A stretch of 64,000 bases of DNA from Alkalihalobacillus sp047302405 (GCF_047302405.1 NZ_CP154853.1:3720001-3784000); one strand, 5' to 3'; positions 53,895 through 62,973 are shown, counted from the stretch's first letter. Notes: generated by a model from the sequence alone, not told the origin. Numbers and translations: made by a program.

Positions 53895-54791
53895 AGAATT
53901 TTGTTGTTGATTCTTAAGGGAAACTGACACAAATTCCATCCATGTCTTCATAGTCGAAAATAAATAACTATCTTTTCGCCTAATTAACGCTAAATTCCAC
54001 TCAATAACGGGCTCAATTAAATCAACAGCTGTACAATCATAAAGATGAACATGCTCACAAATTGTTTCCGGTAGCACACATATTCCATTTCCTACTGAAA
54101 CCATCTTAATCATAAAATCCCACTGACTACTCTCTTGCACGACAATCGGTTCAAACCCAGCTTTAATACAGGCATCACGAACTCGATCATAAAGGGTAAA
54201 CCCCCGACTAAACATGAGAAATTCCTCATCTTTTAAATCCTTTAATTTCACCGCCTTTTGCAAAGCAAAACGATGATGTTTTGGCAAAACAAGCTTTAAT
54301 TTCCGCTCAATAATCGGCTGTACTTCAAACTTTTCTTTATCAAGTGGAAGTATCGCTACCCCCACATCCAGTTGACCATCAAGTAACTTTTGTTCCACGA
54401 TTCTTGATCCTTCTTCCACAATCTCTAACTCAATTCCTGGATACGCCTTACGAAATTGAGCTATGACACTCGGAAAAAAACTAGAACCAATTACAGGTGG
54501 CAGACCAAATTTCACGTGACCTGTTGTTGCTTGATGCTGTTCAGAAGCAACCTTCATAAAATCCTCCATTTTTAGTAGAAGCCTTTTAGCATAAGGAATA
54601 ATAGCCTTTCCCTCGTCCGTAATATATAAATGCCTTGTAGAGCGATCGAATAATTTAATTCCTAGTTCGTCCTCCATACTTTGAATGATTTTGCTTAAAG
54701 CAGATTGCGAGAGATGTAGTTTTTGGCTAGCCCTTGAAAAACTGAGCTGGCTACAAACCTCTAGGAAACAACGCACTTGTTTAATATCCAT
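53892..54791 (-). CDS. LysR-family transcriptional regulator
   Basis: 299 residues from the ATG at 54791 (AAGGTGAT upstream); the ATG at 54809 would add six residues. The winged helix-turn-helix is MDIKQVRCFLEVCSQLSFSR then ASQKLHLSQSALSKII; the effector domain follows with VKFGLPPVIGSSFFPSVIA. It is divergent from scoA and convergent with atoE. LysR proteins normally activate the divergent gene when a pathway compound is present, so scoAB-thiolase and perhaps atoE are the probable targets, with acetoacetate or a fatty acid as signal. This is inference from position. Confidence 0.9.
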   Translation of the reverse strand: MDIKQVRCFLEVCSQLSFSRASQKLHLSQSALSKIIQSMEDELGIKLFDRSTRHLYITDEGKAIIPYAKRLLLKMEDFMKVASEQHQATTGHVKFGLPPVIGSSFFPSVIAQFRKAYPGIELEIVEEGSRIVEQKLLDGQLDVGVAILPLDKEKFEVQPIIERKLKLVLPKHHRFALQKAVKLKDLKDEEFLMFSRGFTLYDRVRDACIKAGFEPIVVQESSQWDFMIKMVSVGNGICVLPETICEHVHLYDCTAVDLIEPVIEWNLALIRRKDSYLFSTMKTWMEFVSVSLKNQQQNS

Positions 54792-54885
54792 AAGGTCATC
54801 ACCTTTCATTTATTCCAAATAAGAATGATAGTTATAATATTTATTCATTTTACTAATAGTCTGACATTTAGTAAAGTAGATACAA

Positions 54886-54899
54886 AGAAAACGCTTTCA
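54886..54899 (+). promoter_or_regulatory. cre box before scoA
   Basis: AGAAAACGCTTTCA, one base from the CcpA consensus, ending eight bases before a TATAAT box (54908-54913). No good -35 box is present, which suits an activator-dependent promoter (LysR). Confidence 0.6.
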
Positions 54900-54946
54900 A
54901 TATAACTTATAATCTTTGAATTTTTTAAAATAAGGGAGTGTAAAGT

Positions 54947-55654
54947 ATGAGCTCAAAACGTGCAGAATCAATGGAAGATCTCATCTCTGTTATTAAAGAT
55001 GGCGATACGATTATCGCGGGCGGCTTCGGTTTATGCGGAATTCCGGAAAAAGCCATTTTAGCTTTAGCAGATAGCGGTGTAAAAGACTTAACGTTTGTTA
55101 GCAACAACTGTGGAGTTGATGATTGGGGTTTAGGATTATTACTGGCAAATCGTCAAATCAAAAAGATGGTCGCCTCTTATGTAGGTGAGAATAAATTATT
55201 CGAGACACAATTTTTGAACGGTGAACTTGAGGTAGAACTCGTTCCACAAGGTACATTGGCGGAACGAATTCGTGCTGGTGGTGCAGGAATCCCAGGCTTC
55301 TATACTCCAACTGGTGTCGGTACAAAAGTCGCGGAAGGAAAAGAAATAAAGGAGTTTGACGGAAAAGCCTATGTGTTAGAACGAGCCATCACTGGCGATG
55401 TAGCCTTTGTAAAAGCCTGGAAAGGTGACCCATTCGGTAATCTCATTTACCGCAAAACAGCGAGAAACTTTAATCCATTAGCAGCAGCTGCAGGAAAAGT
55501 GACGATTGCAGAAGTCGAAGAAATCGTCGAAGCTGGGCAACTTGATCCAAATTTCATTCACACTCCTGGCATCTATGTACAACACATCGTAGAAGGCGAT
55601 CAATATGAGAAACGAATTGAAAGAAAAACAACTCGTCAAAAACAAACGAATTAA
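54947..55654 (+). CDS. scoA: 3-oxoacid CoA-transferase subunit A
   Basis: 235 residues. Family marks are DGDTIIAGGFGLCGIPEKAI, NNCGVDDWGLGLLL and AGGAGIPGFYTPTGVGT. With subunit B it moves CoA from succinyl-CoA (or acetyl-CoA) to acetoacetate, in the cytoplasm. The start ATG has GGGAGTG upstream. It is followed by scoB after 17 bp. In Bacillus subtilis scoA and scoB are also paired. Whether the donor is succinyl-CoA or acetyl-CoA (AtoAD-like) is not clear from the sequence; AtoE next door would suit either. Confidence 0.93.
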   Translation: MSSKRAESMEDLISVIKDGDTIIAGGFGLCGIPEKAILALADSGVKDLTFVSNNCGVDDWGLGLLLANRQIKKMVASYVGENKLFETQFLNGELEVELVPQGTLAERIRAGGAGIPGFYTPTGVGTKVAEGKEIKEFDGKAYVLERAITGDVAFVKAWKGDPFGNLIYRKTARNFNPLAAAAGKVTIAEVEEIVEAGQLDPNFIHTPGIYVQHIVEGDQYEKRIERKTTRQKQTN

Positions 55655-55671
55655 CATAAGGGGGAATGGAG

Positions 55672-56334
55672 ATGTTAACAGCTCGTCAACGTATCATTCA
55701 ACGTGCTGCCAAAGAAATTGAGGATGGCATGTATGTCAACTTAGGAATTGGTATGCCTACACTTTTAGCTAATGAAATCCCAGACACAAAAACCGTTTTC
55801 TTGCAATCTGAAAATGGCCTACTCGGTATTGGACCTTATCCGTATGAAGGAGAGGAAGATCCAGACCTAATCAATGCCGGAAAAGAAACCGTTACAGCGA
55901 TGACCGGTGCCTCGTATTTTGATAATGCTGAATCATTCGCAATGATTCGCGGCGGGCATATTGACCTCGCCATTCTTGGGGGAATGGAAGTTTCCGAGAC
56001 TGGTGATTTAGCAAACTGGATGATCCCAGGAAAAATGGTCAAAGGCATGGGCGGAGCGATGGATTTAGTCCAAGGTGCCAAACGAGTAATTGTCATTATG
56101 GATCACGTTAATAAAGCTGGAGAAGCAAAAGTCAAAAAAGAATGCGACCTCCCCTTAACAGGAACTCAAGTCGTCAGCCGTCTCATTACCGACCGAGCTG
56201 TATTTGATTTTACAGATAACGGAATGGTCTTAACAGAAATCCTTAGCGACGAAACGGTCGAGGAAATTCGAGCCATTACCGAAGCTAACTTTACCGTAGC
56301 CGATCATTTAGTGAATGAAGGAGTGGCAGAATAA
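55672..56334 (+). CDS. scoB: 3-oxoacid CoA-transferase subunit B
   Basis: 220 residues from the ATG at 55672, seven bases after AAGGGGG; an ATG two codons earlier is too near this site. The catalytic glutamate E47 in LQSENGLLGIGPYP forms the enzyme-CoA thioester. NLGIGMPTLLANEIP and GGMEVSETGDLANWMIPGK are characteristic. Its TAA overlaps the ATG of the thiolase gene (TAATG), so the three genes are coupled. Confidence 0.94.
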   Translation: MLTARQRIIQRAAKEIEDGMYVNLGIGMPTLLANEIPDTKTVFLQSENGLLGIGPYPYEGEEDPDLINAGKETVTAMTGASYFDNAESFAMIRGGHIDLAILGGMEVSETGDLANWMIPGKMVKGMGGAMDLVQGAKRVIVIMDHVNKAGEAKVKKECDLPLTGTQVVSRLITDRAVFDFTDNGMVLTEILSDETVEEIRAITEANFTVADHLVNEGVAE

Positions 56335-57524
56335 TGGCAGAAAATGTTGTCCTCATTCAGCCCGTCAGAACACCGATTGGTAGCTTTTCTGGCTCATTAA
56401 AAAACGTATCCGCAGTTGACTTAGGAGCACTCGTTTTAAAAGAGTCCATTAACCGTGCTAATTTAAACGTTGAAGAAATCGATGAAGTCATCATGGGAAA
56501 CGTTCTTCAAGCAGGTCTAGGGCAAAATCCGGCTCGACTTGCGGCCCTAAAAGCAGGTATTCCTGAATCCGTATCAGCCATGACGATTAACAAAGTATGT
56601 GGTTCTGGTTTAAAAGCGATCCACTTAGCCACACAGGCAATTATAGCAGGAGATGCGGAAGTCGTTTTAGCAGGTGGAATGGAAAATATGAGCCAGGCTC
56701 CTTATTTAAGTATGAATGCGAGATCTGGTTTACGAATGGGTAATCAACAACTGATTGATAGTATGGTTCACGACGGATTATCATGTGGAATTAATGACAT
56801 TCATATGGGAATAACCGCTGAAAATTTAGTAGAAAAATATGAGTTAACGCGCGAACAATTAGACGATTTCTCTGTGCAAAGTCATCAAAGGGCAGCGACC
56901 GCCCATTCCGCTGGAGTTTTTGATGCTGAAATTGTTCCAGTCACGATCCCACAACGAAAAGGTGACCCTATTTTCGTTTCAACTGATGAACATATTAAAC
57001 CGCAAACGACTTTGGAAAGTCTCGGAAAGCTCCGCCCTGCCTTCAAACGTGATGGAGGCTGCGTGACAGCGGGGAATGCTTCTGGCATTAATGACGGAGC
57101 TGCTTGTATGATTGTTATGAGTGAGTCAAAAGCAAAAGCACTTGGACTTAAACCTTTTGCCCGTATTCTTAGTAATGCAAGCAGTGGTGTTGATCCGAAA
57201 ATTATGGGTATCGGACCAGTTCCCGCAACTAAAAAGGCACTAGAAAAAGCGAAATTAACCATTGAAGACCTGGATTTAATCGAAGCAAATGAAGCGTTCG
57301 CTGCTCAATCTCTATCAGTACAAAAAGAATTACAATTTGACCCAAATAAATTAAATGTAAATGGTGGAGCGATTGCTTTAGGCCATCCAATCGGTGCTAG
57401 TGGCGCTCGTATCCTCGTCACCCTTTTACATGAAATGCAACGAAGACAAAGTAACGTTGGCCTCGCGACTTTATGTATTGGCGGCGGTCAAGGTGTAGCA
57501 ACGATTGTAGAAAGAGTTCAATAA
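56334..57524 (+). CDS. Acetyl-CoA C-acetyltransferase (thiolase)
   Basis: 396 residues, normal for a biosynthetic-type thiolase. The nucleophile C89 is in INKVCGSGLKAIHLA; the catalytic histidine is in GGAIALGHPIGASG and the second cysteine in LATLCIGGGQG. The reaction here is probably the cleavage of acetoacetyl-CoA to two acetyl-CoA, the last step after ScoAB. It overlaps scoB by one base, ends the operon and is followed by a terminator. Homologues are called AtoB, ThlA or MmgA; I leave the symbol open. Confidence 0.93.
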   Translation: MAENVVLIQPVRTPIGSFSGSLKNVSAVDLGALVLKESINRANLNVEEIDEVIMGNVLQAGLGQNPARLAALKAGIPESVSAMTINKVCGSGLKAIHLATQAIIAGDAEVVLAGGMENMSQAPYLSMNARSGLRMGNQQLIDSMVHDGLSCGINDIHMGITAENLVEKYELTREQLDDFSVQSHQRAATAHSAGVFDAEIVPVTIPQRKGDPIFVSTDEHIKPQTTLESLGKLRPAFKRDGGCVTAGNASGINDGAACMIVMSESKAKALGLKPFARILSNASSGVDPKIMGIGPVPATKKALEKAKLTIEDLDLIEANEAFAAQSLSVQKELQFDPNKLNVNGGAIALGHPIGASGARILVTLLHEMQRRQSNVGLATLCIGGGQGVATIVERVQ

Positions 57525-57572
57525 AAGCTCTCAAATTTTAGCAAAAATCACTTCTTTATCTAATGACTTAAC

Positions 57573-57614
57573 AAAAAGTAGGTGTATGGCTATGAGCACC
57601 TTCACCTACTTTTT
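57573..57614. terminator. Terminator of the scoAB-thiolase operon
   Basis: AAAAAGTAGGTG (57573-57584) pairs with CACCTACTTTTT (57603-57614). Symmetrical A and T runs allow use by the convergent glpQ gene too. Confidence 0.9.
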
Positions 57615-57641
57615 TGAATGAACAGCAGAATCATTACTGTA

Positions 57642-58547
57642 TTATCTCTTTTTATGTTCTTTAATCACTTCTCTAAACACATCCGGATAATCGGTAAAAA
57701 GTCCATTCACACCCCAGTCTAATGCTCTTTCCATCGCCTCTCTCGTATTGACCGTATAAGGGTGGATATACAAGTTATGCGAATGTACTTTTTGTACATA
57801 TTCCTCTGTAATTCTTGTAAAGCTAGGCCCGACACCAATCGCATACTCTTTTATTGCTTCTAACTGGGCATCTGCCCCCTCATCTAAAACTGGCTGGCTC
57901 AGAAGTTGAACCAATGGCAAATTCGGATTCATCTCATGGATGTTTATTAAACTTTCAGGGATAAACGATTGAATCATCACCTTACTTGAACGACCATTCA
58001 CACCTGCTAAGTTATATTTATCTAAAAGTCTAAGTAGCTCGGCTTCCATCCCCGGATAAAGCTCAGGCGACTTCGTTTCAATATAATATAATGAGGAACG
58101 TCCAAACTTTCGAAACACTTCTTCAAGAGTTGGAACCTTTAAACCGACATATTTACTCTTCGCTTTTTCTGGATTCCTTTCATTAAACCAAGAACCTGCA
58201 TCTAGTTCTTTGATCTCCTCTAGTGTCATATCTGCGACTGCACCGGAACCGTTTGTCGTACGATCAACGTTCGTATCATGCATCGCAATTAAAACGCCAT
58301 CCTTAGTCATCTGAAGATCAATTTCAATATAATCGGCTTTCATTTTTTCCCCCATCTCATAAGCAACCAATGTATGCTCAGGGGCATAACCAGAAGCACC
58401 ACGATGGGCAACATTAAGAATTTTTGAAGCTGGTACCGGGTAGAGGGACTCATCCTTTTTTTGTGCAGAAGCACTAGGTGCCAAACCTGAAACAACCAAT
58501 CCGATACTTAATGCGACAATTACCATTCTTTTTAAACTCTTTTTCAT
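57642..58547 (-). CDS. glpQ: Glycerophosphodiester phosphodiesterase, secreted
   Basis: 301 residues. A signal peptide (MKKSLKRMVIVALSIGLVVS then GLAPSASA) exports it. The GDPD signature is VAHRGASGYAPEHT (H48, R49), with EIDLQMTKDGVLIAMHD following. GlpQ hydrolyses glycerophosphodiesters, and in bacilli also teichoic acid parts, to glycerol-3-phosphate, using calcium. Single gene; no glpT follows. No Pho box was recognised in the upstream 100 bases. Confidence 0.92.
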   Translation of the reverse strand: MKKSLKRMVIVALSIGLVVSGLAPSASAQKKDESLYPVPASKILNVAHRGASGYAPEHTLVAYEMGEKMKADYIEIDLQMTKDGVLIAMHDTNVDRTTNGSGAVADMTLEEIKELDAGSWFNERNPEKAKSKYVGLKVPTLEEVFRKFGRSSLYYIETKSPELYPGMEAELLRLLDKYNLAGVNGRSSKVMIQSFIPESLINIHEMNPNLPLVQLLSQPVLDEGADAQLEAIKEYAIGVGPSFTRITEEYVQKVHSHNLYIHPYTVNTREAMERALDWGVNGLFTDYPDVFREVIKEHKKR

Positions 58548-58710
58548 ACACTACTCATCTCCCTTTGATTTTTCTTTACGTTCCAAAGTGATAATATGAA
58601 GCAGCTTACGTTTTTTATATTACCTAAAAGAGTTTAAACATCCTACTCTCTCTTTGTTAAGAAATGGTAAATAAACATTAACACAACTTAGACCTAAGTA
58701 TTTTTTAATA

Positions 58711-58743
58711 CTAAAGAAATAAGCCCACCTTAAATAGGTGAGC
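58711..58743 (-). terminator. Terminator of the alpha/beta hydrolase gene
   Basis: GCCCACCT (58723-58730) pairs with AGGTGAGC (58736-58743), with one mismatch. The minus strand continues TTATTTCTTT, so moderate strength. Confidence 0.65.
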
Positions 58744-58755
58744 CTGTTTTTGTTC

Positions 58756-59553
58756 TCATGTTTCCTTATCAAGTTTTGAACCGTTTGATTGGTGAGAAAC
58801 AAATTGATGAATAACATCATTTAATTTAAGTGCAGCTTTCGTTGGAAGTTGATGCTTTTCATTTTCTAAAAAAACTAATTGATTATGAGGAATCTTTTTA
58901 TGCAAAAGCCTGGCATACCGATGAAAAGATTTGTCTTTTGTACCGTAGACAAGCAAAACTGGCAAATCAATTTTAGGCAGCATCCTCGTACAATTATAGC
59001 GTAAACTATAACGGTAATATTGTTGAATATTTTCAACTTCTCCCCGTGATGCTTCTTTAAACAAACGAAAAAATGCTTGTCGTTTATCCGCATTTCCCCA
59101 TGTGATGGCCAAATTCAAAAAAGGAACTCTTTTCTTTTCTGCTAGTTTGACGGCAAAGGTTATTCTCTCTTTTAAATAAAAATCCCGCACTTCCGACATA
59201 CCACTAATAATAATGCCACCCAACGCCCGATTAGGTTTTGTCAATAAATACTCCAAAACGATAGAACCACCCGTTGAATATCCACAAATAAATGCTTTTT
59301 CTATATCTAAATGATCTAAAATTTTCAGCATATCTTCGACAATAAGCGGGTAGGTGATCTCCTCTTTTGAATAGCCGCTTCTTCCATGACCTCTAATATC
59401 AAAAGTTATCACTTTAAACGATTGCGATAACCCTTCTAATTGGTACATAAAATTGGCACTCGTCAGAAGCGGTGGATGGATAAAAACGAGCGGAATTCCT
59501 GTACCCTTTACGGAATAATACAAAGTAGTATCTTCTATTTCTAAAATAGGCAT
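58756..59553 (-). CDS. Alpha/beta hydrolase
   Basis: 265 residues from the ATG at 59553, with TGAGGTGG eight bases upstream; the frame extends to 59616 but without a site. The fold is seen in PLVFIHPPLLTSANFMYQL (oxyanion region), ITFDIRGHGRSGYS and the nucleophile elbow ICGYSTGGSIV, where the nucleophile is serine. The late acid and histidine regions are VLLVYGTKDKSFHR and LENEKHQLPT. The substrate is unknown; esterase or lactonase-like. Single cytoplasmic gene. Confidence 0.88.
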   Translation of the reverse strand: MPILEIEDTTLYYSVKGTGIPLVFIHPPLLTSANFMYQLEGLSQSFKVITFDIRGHGRSGYSKEEITYPLIVEDMLKILDHLDIEKAFICGYSTGGSIVLEYLLTKPNRALGGIIISGMSEVRDFYLKERITFAVKLAEKKRVPFLNLAITWGNADKRQAFFRLFKEASRGEVENIQQYYRYSLRYNCTRMLPKIDLPVLLVYGTKDKSFHRYARLLHKKIPHNQLVFLENEKHQLPTKAALKLNDVIHQFVSHQSNGSKLDKET

Positions 59554-59767
59554 GTTACAAACCACCTCAATGACTTTCAAATTACAGATAGTATGTAACT
59601 GAACAACGATTATCATTCTTAATTTGTCATCTAGGTTGAACTACAGGTTATTGATTATATATTCTTTTAACATGAATGAATCATCCTAAGAGTATCAAGC
59701 AACTTATAAAAAAGATGCTACAAAGATTCCCCTCTCTAGCATCTCGTCTCGTTTTACCATTCTTCTG

Positions 59768-61447
59768 CTAAAAGCGACCTGACTTAAAAATCGAAAAGAT
59801 GAGCCAAACGAACATCAGCATCGCAATCACAAATCCAACTTCAATAGCTGGTATGTCCCAAAGCAAAGAGGATTGACTACTAATAGCCGAACCAATCAGA
59901 AGACCAACCATAATAATACTAAATGAAAGCAACACAATCGCAAACGATAAACGGTTACTCACTCGGTCAAGTTTATTTAAAAACATTTCCGCTTTTGGAA
60001 ATGCCACTTCAATCGGAACCTTCCCCTTTTTCAGCATGGCCGTCACATCTTTTATATGCTTCGGTGCTTCGGTAAATAGCTCCCAGTACTCAGTCCAATG
60101 ATTAAAGGAGTCCTTAACAAGATTATCAGGTCGATATCGTTCAATAATTAATTTCCGTCCGAATGGCTCAGCAATATCGATAATACTTATGTCTGGATCA
60201 AGTCTTTCCACTAATCCTTCCATGGTGAGAAGTGCTTTTCCAACTAAGGTTAAATTAGAAGGGATTTTAATTTCATGATGGTGGGCAACAGAAAATAAAT
60301 CGGTCACTGCCTCACCAAGACTAACCTGACTTAACGGAATATCATAGTACTTATCTCGCAGAAGCTCGACATCCGCATTTAACAATTCAATATCAACAGA
60401 ATCTGGAACAATCCCCATTCGCATGATCGCTTTAATAATCCCAGCGGTACTTTGATTCATCATAGCAATGATTAATGAGGCAAGATTTGACTTCATATGT
60501 GGCGTTAACCGCCCGACCATTCCAAAGTCCATTAGGACGACAACATCCCCAGGCAAGGCTGTTACATTTCCAGGATGTGGATCACCATGGAAGAATCCAT
60601 CAATAAGAATTTGTTGCATAACGGACTCAACAATTCTTTCTGCAATTAATTTTGTATTAAATCCTTGCTTGTGTAATTGCTCAAGATCAAGTAAATTCTT
60701 TCCTTGAACATACTCCATTGTCAAAACTTTTTTTGTCGTATAATCCCAATACACATTCGGAATACGAATATAGTCGACATCATTAAATTGTTTCGCAATT
60801 CTTCCCGCATTTCTTCCTTCAAAATAATAATCTAGCTCAGCTAAAAGAGCGGTAGAGAATTCCTTAATAATATCACTTACTTGGTATTGAGCGGCCCATT
60901 CAAGTCTATGTTCAGCTATTTCAGCAATATCCTGCAAAATCTCTAAATCTGTCCTAACCATCTTTTCGATATTTGGACGTTGAACTTTGATCGCGACCTT
61001 TTCACCTGACTTTAATTCTGCATAATGTACTTGCCCAATCGAGACAGAACCAAGTGGCTCTTCATGAAACTCAGTAAAGAGCTCTTCCATCTCCATTTCG
61101 AGTTCTTCTTCAATGATTTCCTTTACTTCGGAATATGAAAATGGGGTTACATGATCTTGAAGTTTTTCTAATTCCTTGACAATATCGACTGGAATGAGAT
61201 CAGGACGCGTACTAGCAATTTGCCCAAGCTTAACATAAGTAGGACCAAGTTCTTCTAAAAAATAACGGATTCGCTCACCAGTTGTTTTAGTCTGCACTTC
61301 TTTCCGATCTTTGGTAAACATCCTTTTCGGTAATGACAAAAACTCATGTAATCCTAATTCTTTTACTAAATAGCCAAATCCATTGCGGGAGAAGGCGACG
61401 GCAATTTCTCGATAACGATGTATGTGGCGAAACCGTCTCTCAAAAAT
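59768..61447 (-). CDS. ABC1/AarF/UbiB-family atypical kinase
   Basis: 559 residues if read from the ATT at 61447-61445; the first conventional start in frame, a TTG at 61339, would cut off the conserved N-terminus (RRFRHIHRYREIAVAFSRNG then FGYLVKELGL). The ATT lies six bases after AAGGGAGGG (61462-61454) and no ATG, GTG, TTG or CTG stands near. UbiB marks are LGPTYVKLGQIASTRPD (KxGQ), AIKVQRP, FFHGDPHPGN and VLMDFGMVG. Two C-terminal membrane helices follow (about 500-550). These membrane kinase-like ATPases support quinone or lipid metabolism. It follows a phasin-like gene by 50 bp, a common pair. Confidence 0.88.
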   Translation of the reverse strand: MFERRFRHIHRYREIAVAFSRNGFGYLVKELGLHEFLSLPKRMFTKDRKEVQTKTTGERIRYFLEELGPTYVKLGQIASTRPDLIPVDIVKELEKLQDHVTPFSYSEVKEIIEEELEMEMEELFTEFHEEPLGSVSIGQVHYAELKSGEKVAIKVQRPNIEKMVRTDLEILQDIAEIAEHRLEWAAQYQVSDIIKEFSTALLAELDYYFEGRNAGRIAKQFNDVDYIRIPNVYWDYTTKKVLTMEYVQGKNLLDLEQLHKQGFNTKLIAERIVESVMQQILIDGFFHGDPHPGNVTALPGDVVVLMDFGMVGRLTPHMKSNLASLIIAMMNQSTAGIIKAIMRMGIVPDSVDIELLNADVELLRDKYYDIPLSQVSLGEAVTDLFSVAHHHEIKIPSNLTLVGKALLTMEGLVERLDPDISIIDIAEPFGRKLIIERYRPDNLVKDSFNHWTEYWELFTEAPKHIKDVTAMLKKGKVPIEVAFPKAEMFLNKLDRVSNRLSFAIVLLSFSIIMVGLLIGSAISSQSSLLWDIPAIEVGFVIAMLMFVWLIFSIFKSGRF

Positions 61448-61496
61448 ACGAATCCCTCCCTTAATTAATTATCCAGTCATTCATATAGCTGTTCGT

Positions 61497-61799
61497 TTAT
61501 TCTTTATTTTTTAATTGAAGTTCTAACTGTATAATTCGCTGTTCTAACTTTTCTACTTCATCCTTTGTGGCCACATTCCACTCACTTAACATCTTTTTCA
61601 TCTGTTCCTGTAGCTTTTTATCGAACAGCTCCTGCTTTTCTCCACCTTTTTCAATGACCGTATTCATAAATTCCTTCGATTCCTGCTTCGTTAGTTCACC
61701 TTTTTTAACAAGTTCATCAAAAACTTTTTCCGCCTGTTCCTTACTTGCGACTGCCAAACCAAACCCTAAAGCCATTCCTTTTTTAATAGCGTCTCTCAT
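61497..61799 (-). CDS. Phasin-like/polyhydroxyalkanoate regulator-type protein
   Basis: 100 residues, rich in lysine and glutamate and mostly helical: a short N-terminal glycine-rich helix (MALGFGLAVASKEQAEKVFD), a linker with KKGELTKQESKEFMNTVIEK and a C-terminal coiled coil (DEVEKLEQRIIQLELQLKNK). This layout is that of COG3937 proteins, annotated as polyhydroxyalkanoate granule-associated or regulator proteins. It precedes the ABC1 kinase gene, probably in one operon. No PHA synthase gene lies in the window. Confidence 0.75.
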   Translation of the reverse strand: MRDAIKKGMALGFGLAVASKEQAEKVFDELVKKGELTKQESKEFMNTVIEKGGEKQELFDKKLQEQMKKMLSEWNVATKDEVEKLEQRIIQLELQLKNKE

Positions 61800-61925
61800 A
61801 ACAATCAGCCCTCCTCAATGATTTGTATTAGTTTTATCATTCCTTACAAAGATACAAAGTAAACTCAGTTCAGCAAAAATTCACGATTCTGACTTATACT
61901 TGACCGAATTTACGACTGTCTTTCA

Positions 61926-61972
61926 ATAAAAAAACCTCCCAGCTAGGTGACTTTTCATCTGCCATGGAGGAT
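61926..61972 (-). terminator. Probable terminator after the DUF4279 gene
   Basis: Minus strand CCTCC (61970-61966) pairs with GGAGG (61939-61935) around a long imperfect loop, followed by a run of seven T. The short stem makes it moderate. Confidence 0.5.
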
Positions 61973-62007
61973 ACACATCTTTAAAGTTTAGATACAGATT
62001 TGTTCAT

Positions 62008-62445
62008 TTAGAACAAATCTTCTTGATCTTCTTTGTATGGATACGCGTAAAGGTCAACATCAATTTCTAGCTGAAGCTCTGCCGCAAATTGAATGACCTC
62101 CTTCGTAAAAAAAAGAGCTGGTGTCTGACCTTCTAAAATATTCAAAACGATAGTAATTCCTGCTTCGATGGAATAATCATTTATAATCGCCGTTAGCTCC
62201 TCTTTTTTCATTTGTAATGGCGAGATAATTTGAGCAAATTGATTTTCAATATCAACTGTTTCTTGATAATCTGTTCCATACTTCCAGGCTGTTTCGATTC
62301 TTGTATGATAAATTGGATAGTACCGAATGACATCACCCTTACGATACGATTCGGTCGGTATAATTCCCAACCTCCTCGTCACCTCTTCAACCGGAAAGGA
62401 ATCTCCCGCCAACCAAAAGTAAACCATCGCATTAGACTTCTCCAA
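62008..62445 (-). CDS. DUF4279 domain protein
   Basis: 145 residues. The pattern is MVYFWLAGDSFPVEEVTRRL at the start (a beta strand followed by the conserved helix), GIIPTESYRKGD, ETAWKYGTDYQETVDIENQF and DVDLYAYPY at the end, as in DUF4279. Members often occur in bacterial immunity-protein sets of contact-dependent toxins, but a toxin gene is not seen here. It lies 16 bp after the membrane-protein gene, so the two form an operon. Confidence 0.75.
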   Translation of the reverse strand: MEKSNAMVYFWLAGDSFPVEEVTRRLGIIPTESYRKGDVIRYYPIYHTRIETAWKYGTDYQETVDIENQFAQIISPLQMKKEELTAIINDYSIEAGITIVLNILEGQTPALFFTKEVIQFAAELQLEIDVDLYAYPYKEDQEDLF

Positions 62446-62461
62446 CTAATTATCCTCTCCT

Positions 62462-62872
62462 TTACTCTTTTACCAATAACTTGTTAGCTCCCGATAAAAC
62501 AAAATAATGCAAAACAGACACTGCTCCTGCGATTAGAATCAAAGTCATCCAACTAGCAACTCCAACACTATCAAGTAATAATAAGAAACCAATCGCAAAT
62601 AAAAAACCGCCAACTAAATGTATAATGGTTCTCGCTTGGCGTTTAATGGGCTCAATTTTCTTTAACTGTCGATCAAAAAAGTAAATAATAAGAGCTACGG
62701 CCGTGAAAATGAGGATACTTGATTGCAAATTGAAATACACTAAATCTAAAAAACTCCAGTAATCGCCACCTTCTTCTTGCCGAGAAACAGGTATGTAATG
62801 TATAAACGCAACCACAGTAGAAAATAAAATAGATGAAAGCATAATCGTTATCATTCTTGCTAAAATTGCCAT
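62462..62872 (-). CDS. Four-helix membrane protein, unknown
   Basis: 136 residues with four predicted membrane helices (about 5-25, 45-65, 83-103, 108-128), a short loop HYIPVSRQEEGGDYW after the first and a basic loop KKIEPIKRQAR after the second. No family recognised. It is followed by the DUF4279 gene in the same direction. A promoter could not be fixed upstream. Confidence 0.65.
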   Translation of the reverse strand: MAILARMITIMLSSILFSTVVAFIHYIPVSRQEEGGDYWSFLDLVYFNLQSSILIFTAVALIIYFFDRQLKKIEPIKRQARTIIHLVGGFLFAIGFLLLLDSVGVASWMTLILIAGAVSVLHYFVLSGANKLLVKE

Positions 62873-62944
62873 ATGTATGTTTCACACTCCTTCATTACTA
62901 TATTACAACAATATTCAAAATATAAAAACAATGACAACACACAA

Positions 62945-62973
62945 AAAAAGTGACCGATTACCGATCACTTTTT
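62945..62973. terminator. Bidirectional hairpin with A/T runs
   Basis: AAAAGTGA and TCACTTTT arms around CCGATTACCGA, A-run before and T-run after. It stands between the membrane-protein gene and the insertion element, so it may end transcription coming from either side. Confidence 0.55.

Noticed and set aside
62008..62872. Contact-dependent toxin/immunity pair (DUF4279 plus membrane protein)
   Set aside because: DUF4279 occurs in immunity sets, but neither gene looks like a toxin and no secretion domain is nearby.
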